DNA of 64,000 nucleotides from positions 248,001-312,000 of the forward strand of contig JAZAYU010000177.1 of NCBI GenBank assembly GCA_038501625.1, read 5' to 3'. This DNA comes from Corbicula japonica. Taxonomy: Eukaryota > Mollusca > Bivalvia > Venerida > Cyrenidae. Positions 57,598 through 64,000 of this stretch are shown here, piece after piece (position 1 is the first letter of the stretch; each line of letters opens with the position of its first letter). A model generated the notes under the pieces. The model did not search any database and was not told the DNA's origin. It saw only the letters and a list, made by a program, of their open reading frames with translations. The translations under genes were made by a program, and so were the position numbers.

Positions 57598-59671
57598 TAT
57601 GCCCCTGCCATAAAATGGCGGAAGGGCATATAGTGTTCACCCTGTCCGTGGGTGTGTCAATGTGTGTGTGTATGTTGGAAAATTGTGTCGGCTCTGTAAC
57701 TTTGTTATTTTTACAAGATTTTAAAAATAACTTCTTATAAATGTTCACCATATCAAGACGGTGTGTCATGTACAATACCCATGCCTTTAGGTCCAAGGTC
57801 AAAGTCACTGTTACTAAAAATAGAATTTTCTTGTCCGGGCTGTAACTTCGTTATGAATTGAGGGATTTCAGAATAACTTGGCACAAATGTACAATGACAA
57901 GTTGGTGTGTCATGTACAGTACTCAGGCCTCTAGGTCAAAGGTTATGGTCACTGTTACTTAAAATAGAATTTTCTTGCAAAAATTGTGTCCGCTCTGTAA
58001 CTTTTTTATTGGATTTTCAAATAACTTGGTATAAATGTTCACCATATCAAGACGGTGTGTCGCATACAATACCTATGCCTATAGGTCCAATGTCAATGTC
58101 ACTGTTACTAAAAATAGAATTTTCTTGTCCGGGCTGTATCTTCATTATGAATGGAGGGATTTCAAAAAAACATGTCACAAATGTTCAACATGACAAGGCG
58201 GTATGTCCCGTACAATACCCATGCCTGTAGGTCCAAGGTCAAGGTCACTGTTACTAAAAATAGAATTTTCTTGTACGGGCTGTAACTTCGTTATGAATAG
58301 AGGGATTTCAAAATAACTTGGCACAAATGTTCACCATATCAAGACGGTGTGTCGCATATAATACCCATGCCTGTAGATCCAAGGTCAAGGTCACAGTTAC
58401 TAAAAAAAGAATTTTCTTCTCTGGGCTGTTAATTCTTTATGAATGGAGTGATTTCAAAATAACTTGGCACAAATGTTGACCATGACAGGGTGGTGTGTCA
58501 CGTACAGTACACATGCCTGTAGATCAAAGGTCAAGGTCACTGTTACTAAAAATAGAGTAGCCTTATATGGCACTGTTACTAAAAATAGAATAGCCTTATA
58601 TGGGCTATAACTTTGTTATAAATGAAGGAATTTCAAAATATCTTGGCACAAATGTTCACCATGACAAGGCGGTGTGTTGCATATAATACCATGCATGTAG
58701 GTCCAAAGTCAAAGTCACTGTTACTAAAAATATAATTCCATTGATTGAGCTGTAACTTTGTTATGAATGGAGGGATTTCAAAATAACTTGGCACAAATGT
58801 TTACCATGACAAGGCTGTTTATTGCGTACAATACCCATGCCTTTAGGTCCAAGGTCAAGGTCACTGTTACTAAAAATAGAATTTTCTTGTTGTGGCTATA
58901 ACTTCGCTATGAATAGAGGGATTTTAAAATATAAGTTCTTGGCACAGATGTTCAACATGACAGGGTGGTGTGTCACATATAATACCCATGCCTGTAGGTC
59001 CAAGGTCAAAGTCAATGTTACTAAAAATAGAATTTTCTGGTTTGGCTATAACTTTTTTATGAATGAAGGGATTTCAAAACAACTTGGTACAAATGTTCAA
59101 TATGACCAGGCGGTGTGTCACATACAATACCCGTGCCTGTAGGTCCTTTAAAAGTACATAATTGTGATGTTAGGGAACGATAACATTAGTATGCTGTTGA
59201 ACCCTGCTAATAACATCATTACCCCTTTTTTAAAAAGTGGTCATAATAGTGGGATGGTCTTATTATCAGGGATTCTACACAAGTTGATTGCAATGTGATA
59301 CAATGGTATAGAATGATTATTATTAGCTTACCTTACCCCTAGTTTTTTAAACCATTGCCTTAAATAGAAAATGATAACTTAATGTTTTAAAAATGTTATT
59401 GATTTGAAGGGAAAATAAAAGCTTTGCAAAATATATATGAATGTTTAAATATTTTCATCGCATTACCACCAACTTCTTCAAAGACATTTTCGTTATGAGC
59501 AGACAACAGTGCCCCAAATACAAATAATTTACTTGATCTTCAAATTTATGCATATTCTTATAATTACTCGCACAGCACTGGCATTGAAATGCTTTTATTC
59601 CCATCAGTGCACTTCAGTGTCTGATAACAATGCTTAGCAGGGGCATCTATGCCTATGGACACATTTCTAGT
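57598..59671 (+). mobile_element. HINE-like minisatellite element, ATGCCCCTGC family
   Basis: 5' TATGCCCCTGCCATAAAATG folding on GGAAGGGCATA. The core has nine or more units of about 147 bp with TTATGAATGGAGGGATTTCA, CATGACAAGGCGGTGTGTC and AGGTCAAGGTCACTGTTACT. The last 0.5 kb is unique. The 3' end has TAGCAGGGGCATC (inverse of the 5' motif), then CTATGCCTATGGACAC and TTTCTAGTTT. It lies in SOAT intron 3. Confidence 0.85.
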
Positions 59672-59679
59672 TTATTATT

Positions 59680-60290
59680 TTATTTACTTATATTAACCCT
59701 TTTACATTCATCATAAACAAAGTTTGACATATTCTGTCCATGTTTATGATTTGAGCAGAAGCTGTTACCCAGCTACCGTAATGTACCTTTATATAGCTCC
59801 CAACTCCCCTAGAATGTTGCAGAATTCAGTATAGGTTAGTGTTCATTACTGAGCTTTTACAAAATTAAATCAATCTAGCGCAGCACAGCCTCGAGACTGA
59901 TTTAATTTGTAAATGTTATTAATTAACTGACACAGTGGTTGAAATTATATTTGGTAATTTGAAAACTAAATTTTAGTTGTATCATTCAATCATTCAATGA
60001 TATGTAAGTACTGATTTATAGAAATAAATTGCTCAACAATTTAAAAAATACTGCAATTCCAGTGGACAAAATAAACCACTAAAAACAGCTCATGTCTGTG
60101 CCAACGAGGATACCTTGTAATATGTCATACATGTAGAACATAGTTCATACATCTTCCTAGAGGATGTAAACAAATCAATGCCAGTTAATATTTCAGATAA
60201 AATTTTGACAGAATGATTTTTGCAATTTCATATATAATACAGCTTAATTATACATACAACATGGTAAAAGCATATTTAGTTCTGTTTGGT
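59680..60290. other. SOAT intron 3, nothing recognised
   Basis: AT-rich sequence without element ends or coding frames. Confidence 0.45.
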
Positions 60291-60296
60291 TTTTAT

Positions 60297-60721
60297 TGTG
60301 TCGCCCTTTCGAAGAAACGGCGATACATAGGGATCGCTTTGTCCGTCTGTCCGTCCGTCCGTCATGAAAACTTAACGTTGGCTATAACTTTGCCATTTCT
60401 TAATATTTCTTTATCAAACTTGCAAATTATATTGCTTATGACAACACGCTCGAGATGATGCCAAATTCTCAAGATCAAGGTCACATTTGATGGAGTTATG
60501 CCCCTTTTTGTACTTGGATTTTTACACGAAAACTTAACGTTGGCTATAACTTTGTCATTTCTTAATATTTTTACATCAAACTTTCAAATTATATTGCTTA
60601 TGACAACACGCGCATGATGATGCCAAATTCTTGATGGAGTTATGCCCTTTTTGTACTTGCATTTTTATTCCGACATAGCACCAGAGGGCAACACAAGTGT
60701 TCAACTGAACACCCATCTAGT
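60297..60721 (+). mobile_element. HINE-like minisatellite element, TGTCGCCCT family, short copy
   Basis: TGTGTCGCCCTTTCGAAGAA and CCGTCCGTCCGTC at the 5' end; two units with TTAACGTTGGCTATAACTTT; 3' GAGGGCAACACAAG, hairpin GTGTTCAACTGAACAC and CATCTAGTT. Closely related to 39293-39933. Confidence 0.88.
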
Positions 60722-60904
60722 TATTTCTACAAGGTTATAAGCTTCAGGAGGTCATGTTATAAATGAAGTCTCTAGAAACTGTGGGAGCATTAGGTTGTAG
60801 TACTATCATATGGTAATTTATAACCCCATGCAACAGCTTGTTCCTTTGAGTCAACAGTTCATTACAGGAAACATTTTGTAGAGCAAATTATGATTTGTTT
60901 TTCA

Positions 60905-60970
60905 GCCAGTGTAGATCTGTAATTATCATCTAGCACAAATATGCCGGCTGATCTGGATCTACACTGGTCA
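60905..60970. repeat. 60-bp palindromic dispersed repeat
   Basis: CAGTGTAGATCTGTAATTAT, then CCGGCTGATCTGGATCTACA and CTGGTCAC. Confidence 0.75.
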
Positions 60971-61377
60971 CATAGGTGATAAAACCAGTATATAATTATG
61001 GAGTAAAGGGATAAAAAGACAACCAGAATTGTTGCTATGTGAAAGTTTTCATCTATTTCATTAAAACACTGGTTTCCAGTTAGATTTTTTGGCCAGAAAC
61101 AACAAAACTTGCAGTCACAAAACTTTTTCTGTTTACCTATTATATTTGTCCTACTTGTCAATAATCAAATTTATGATTAATTCAAAAGGGTACCAGTTGG
61201 TTTAGGGTTTTTCCCTATATTTATAGGGGCTTGGTGCATGCCTTTCTTAATTGCTTTGAGTGATCTACAAACCAGTTACTGGTTTACAGTTGCTTTTGTA
61301 GTGATATGGCTACTGATGTACTACAGTTATGTCCGGAACACTTAACGCTATAAATGGCATATTGCTGTTTTCCATGG

Positions 61378-61445
61378 CTAACAGTGTAAATCCAGATTTG
61401 CCAGCACATCCCTGCACTCTGGTCAGGATATACACTGTTTGCTTT
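61378..61445. repeat. 60-bp palindromic dispersed repeat
   Basis: TAACAGTGTAAATCCAGATT, then CTGGTCAGGATATACACTGT and TTGC. Confidence 0.75.
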
Positions 61446-61704
61446 TTGATTCATCAGGTTAACTTCATCTAATATGTTAAATAAAAGTGTCTTTATAGCA
61501 AAGTTTTAAGATGCCAATTTGAATCAAGTCAAAAAAATTTATCCTGAGTGAAGAACAAAATAACATTTTCAGGTACAAAGTTGAAAACCATTGTTATTCT
61601 GAAATTGTACATTCTGTTATGTTGTGCAGTTATTTATCAAAAAAGCTGGTTTGCCTATTTTTAACACCAAACTTTTTTTCAAATGATGCTTTTTTTCCTT
61701 GCAG

Positions 61705-61767
61705 CAGAAAGAAAAAAGATGGGGAACTGCCAGACAAGGAATTTGTTGCTCGTAACTCAGTTCTCAC
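61705..61767 (+). CDS. SOAT: Sterol O-acyltransferase, coding exon 4
   Basis: A 63-nt exon preceded by a long pyrimidine tract and a tandem acceptor (TTGCAGCAG), ending at CTCAC with a GTAAGA donor. It encodes RKKKDGELPDKEFVARNSVL plus part of a Thr codon. The F-V-A-R-N-S-V-L segment corresponds to the conserved F-x-A-R-x-S-L-L segment just before the first membrane region of animal SOAT proteins. The basic run K-K-K is cytosolic. Using the second AG of the tandem acceptor would replace Asn-Arg with one Lys. Confidence 0.85.
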
Positions 61768-62151
61768 GTAAGATTCTGTGTCTTCATTAGCTTAAGATTT
61801 TTAAGAACATCAATCTTCTTACATTCCCTGTAATAATATTTATTAGTTTTTTCCCTATACTTGTGACTGTGACCAGCAGAATTGATGGGAATGCTGTTTT
61901 CACTCATTCTACTGAAATACATGGTATTTCTAACATGGGATGGGAAATCAAAAAGTTAACTGGAATTGCTTTATAACCGGAACTGGTTGACAAACTGTAG
62001 TTAAAAAGTCACATGCAATAACAAAAGGTGCAATACCCTAAATGCACGAAACTCTATGATGGAACAATCTACAAGTTTACATACATATGCAGTCTTCCTA
62101 TGATATTTTTTCTAATCATAATAATACATGTTTCAATATGTGCGTTTCCAG

Positions 62152-62259
62152 GGACCTGTTTGAGATCAGCCATATCCGCAGCATTTACCACGTGTTTGTG
62201 GCCATCCTCATTATATTCTCACTCAACACAGTGTTCATGGACATAGTGGATAAAGGGAC
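62152..62259 (+). CDS. SOAT: Sterol O-acyltransferase, coding exon 5 (first membrane helix)
   Basis: A 108-nt exon (acceptor TTTCCAG, donor GTAAGT), phase 2 to phase 2. It encodes DLFEISHIRSIYHVFVAILI followed by more hydrophobic residues and M-D-I-V-D-K-G. It matches animal SOAT closely: vertebrate SOAT1 has E-V-D-H-I-R-T-I-Y-H-M-F at this place, then a membrane helix and D-Y-I-D-E-G. It is the strongest family marker in the window. The helix spans roughly residues I-Y-H to F-M-D. Confidence 0.93.
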
Positions 62260-62330
62260 GTAAGTACATCTTTGTTTCAGGATCAGTATCAGTGGCTTCA
62301 TTTGCTCATTTACTTAAAGTTGGATTAAAT

Positions 62331-62775
62331 AGAGGATATTTGTTTTTACCAGTGTAAGATAGAATTATATTTCACGGAGTGAGCTCCGGAATTCGTATTT
62401 TTACGAGTGGCAAAGCCACGTTGAGTGAAAATACATAATTCCGGAGTTCACGAGTGAAATATATTTCTATCTTTCACTAGTAAATACAAATTTTCTTTTT
62501 ATTTTATGCTTTTAGTGCAAAATGTATGTGAATTTGACAGAAAAGTTGTAAGAAATGGCGCCAAAACCGCTTGTTTATGACGTGACATCATGACGTCAAA
62601 TATACAAATTTGAGCCTGTTTTCTAAACATTCTCATTTGGTATGTTATGTGCGTTTGGGTACCAATGTGAAAAAATCAGTGAAAATAAAAATGATATTCC
62701 ACTGTTTGAAAACAGTGAAAAACCACTTTTATTTCAACGAGAAAATTCTATATTACACTGAAAAGCATAAAATAA
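62331..62775 (+). repeat. Twin-hairpin element, long copy
   Basis: Hairpin one (62335-62490): TACCAGTGTAAGATAGAATT pairs with TTTCTATCTTTCACTAGTA around GAGCTCCGGAATTCG. Hairpin two (62498-62775): ATTTTATGCTTTTAGTGCAA pairs with TTACACTGAAAAGCATAAAA. It carries about 150 bp absent from the copy at 42634. It lies in SOAT intron 5. Confidence 0.75.
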
Positions 62776-63159
62776 ATATTTATTTTCAACTGGTTGTTTT
62801 CACAGTGGTAAAGCTTTGCACTTTGATTTGCTCATTCAAACCCTTATTTAAGCCAAAATCATTTAAACAAATAAATTTTCTCAAAAAATAAATCTAAATC
62901 TGACATATTTTCACTGTAAAAAGTATCTTGGTGCCAAATATAAAAGCATGTATTTACTAAATTTGCATTTTTTAGATTAAATGCTGTTTAATACACAGGC
63001 AATAGGTTCAGAATACTGTGAAGAATGTTTCTAACTTGTTTACAGATTTGTGACAGTTACAGGTCTGCATACGGCAAATCATGTTCCTATCTTTGTTTAC
63101 AGCCTTGCAATGGGTACAGGACAGGTTTTTGTATACCATGTATCTATTGTTGGTTTCAG

Positions 63160-63308
63160 ACTTGGCTTAGACTTTGGACTTATCCAGTGGGGTATGGGAA
63201 AGTTCCCTAAGGTTGTCTCCCTTTGGCTCTGGATGCAGTTCACCACTCTTGTTTTTGTTTACCCTGGTTTCTATTGTTGGACCACATACAGACCAGAGGG
63301 AAAAGCTG
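63160..63308 (+). CDS. SOAT: Sterol O-acyltransferase, coding exon 6 (second membrane helix)
   Basis: A 149-nt exon starting after GTTGGTTTCAG and ending before a GTAAAG donor; it leaves one base of the next codon. With the two bases carried over from exon 5 it reads T-L-G-L-D-F-G-L-I-Q-W-G-M-G-K-F-P-K-V-V, which parallels L-V-L-E-F-S-L-L-x-x-x-F-G-K-F-P-T-V-V in SOAT1. A second hydrophobic helix (W-L-W-M-Q-F-T-T-L-V-F-V-Y-P) follows. The frame is open upstream of the acceptor to about 63050, but that extension has no SOAT counterpart and would break the phase with exon 5. The catalytic His and Asn regions lie beyond the right edge. Confidence 0.92.
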
Positions 63309-63724
63309 GTAAAGAAATACATCAATATTTCAATAGTTTGCTTAATTCAACTAAAAACTGCAGCATTTTATTTTTAAATTAATTTGAGCTTTGATGTAAG
63401 GGAAAGGCTCTTGTGGCTGTTAACTTCATGTTGATGAGACGACATTGCTCATTTAAAGTGTTAGCTGGAAAGATTTGTATCAAGTTAAAATAAAGAAAAA
63501 ATTGAAAAAAAAACTTACATGGAAAATGATTCTTCCTTACGAAACCTTAAATTATCATAGATATCTCTATAGGTCCATTTGATTTGAGAAATCAATGAGT
63601 TGACAGGATTTTCCAAAAGTACAACTTTCTATTCCCTATTCCTTATCTCATTAAAGATAAGTGCAAATCTTTTCCACTGTCCACTTTTGATGATGAGAAT
63701 TATTCCTTTAGTCCATAATTATGT
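63309..63724. other. SOAT intron 6, nothing recognised
   Basis: Begins with the exon 6 donor; AT-rich, with no further SOAT exon recognised before the right edge. Confidence 0.5.
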
Positions 63725-64000
63725 CATAGATCCAGATCAACCTGCACATATACACAGTCTGACCAGAATCTACTTTGTTTGCCTCTTGGTCTGAAATGAA
63801 TATAAAAGTGACTGGTGAAGAAGCTGTGATTAGGCTGCACATGTTGTAGGCTGATCCAGTTCTACACAAGTGTCTCATGGGATTTAAGTTATATCCATTA
63901 ACCCTTTCCTCCATTGAAACCTTTATTGTGGGCAAACAGTTTAGATCCAGATCAGCCGGCACATCTGTGCTGTCTGATCAGGATCTAAACTGTTTGCTTT
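63725..64000. repeat. Cluster of 60-bp palindromic repeats (three units)
   Basis: 63725-63785 (ATAGATCCAGATCAACCTGC, TCTGACCAGAATCTACTTTG), a partial unit at 63830-63880, and a full unit at 63935-64000 (AACAGTTTAGATCCAGATCA, CTGATCAGGATCTAAACTGT). Confidence 0.8.

Noticed and set aside
63050..63159. Open frame upstream of SOAT exon 6 that would extend the exon
   Set aside because: The SOAT alignment starts at L-G-L-D-F-G. The acceptor GTTGGTTTCAG at 63159 gives the right phase to exon 5; the extension has no family counterpart.

Overview
This is eukaryotic genomic DNA: AT-rich, with short exons separated by kilobase introns carrying GT..AG borders, and very dense in transposable elements. 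The repeat types (minisatellite-cored elements with subterminal inverted repeats, like bivalve pearl/HINE elements, and a dispersed 60-bp palindrome) together with an animal-type sterol O-acyltransferase suggest a bivalve mollusc, possibly a venerid-like clam. The organism is an inference.

Two genes diverge from a 25-kb intergenic space. (1) On the minus strand, four coding exons (16385-16221, 6918-6741, 1762-1575, 898-730) join in perfect phase into the first 233 residues of a helical, TPR-like protein that runs off the left edge. I could not name it. (2) On the plus strand, six coding exons (41409-41468, 46248-46384, 56870-56899, 61705-61767, 62152-62259, 63160-63308) join in phase into the first 182 residues of a sterol O-acyltransferase (SOAT/ACAT). 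These give the cytosolic N-terminus, the conserved pre-membrane motif and the first two membrane helices; the catalytic half lies beyond the right edge.

Nearly everything else that can be named is mobile or repetitive DNA. Intron 1 of the TPR-like gene holds a 4.5-kb Mutator-like element (9-bp target duplication, doubled terminal arms) with protein-coding fragments and two nested small elements, plus a TTAA-flanked element interrupted by a pogo/Tigger-like copy. The intergenic space holds a second 9-bp-TSD element, a 3.4-kb element with a 6-bp TSD, a TTAA foldback interrupted by a hAT element, and a pair of inverted terminal arrays 14.1 kb apart. Between those arrays lie two long minisatellite elements and a 1.5-kb satellite tract almost free of G on the plus strand. 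The SOAT introns hold further minisatellite elements, TA-flanked nested elements, hairpin elements and many copies of the 60-bp palindrome.

Eleven elements share one architecture: a subterminal inverted repeat near each end, tandem monomers of about 140-175 bp, often a TCCG-type microsatellite near the 5' end, and usually a 3' hairpin followed by CTAGTT or CTTGTT. This fits non-autonomous Helentron/HINE elements. No bacterial operons, CRISPR arrays, rRNA genes or intact functional tRNA genes were seen. The long His/Pro/Thr- or Gly/Val/Trp-rich open frames at 37-38.6 kb are satellite artefacts.
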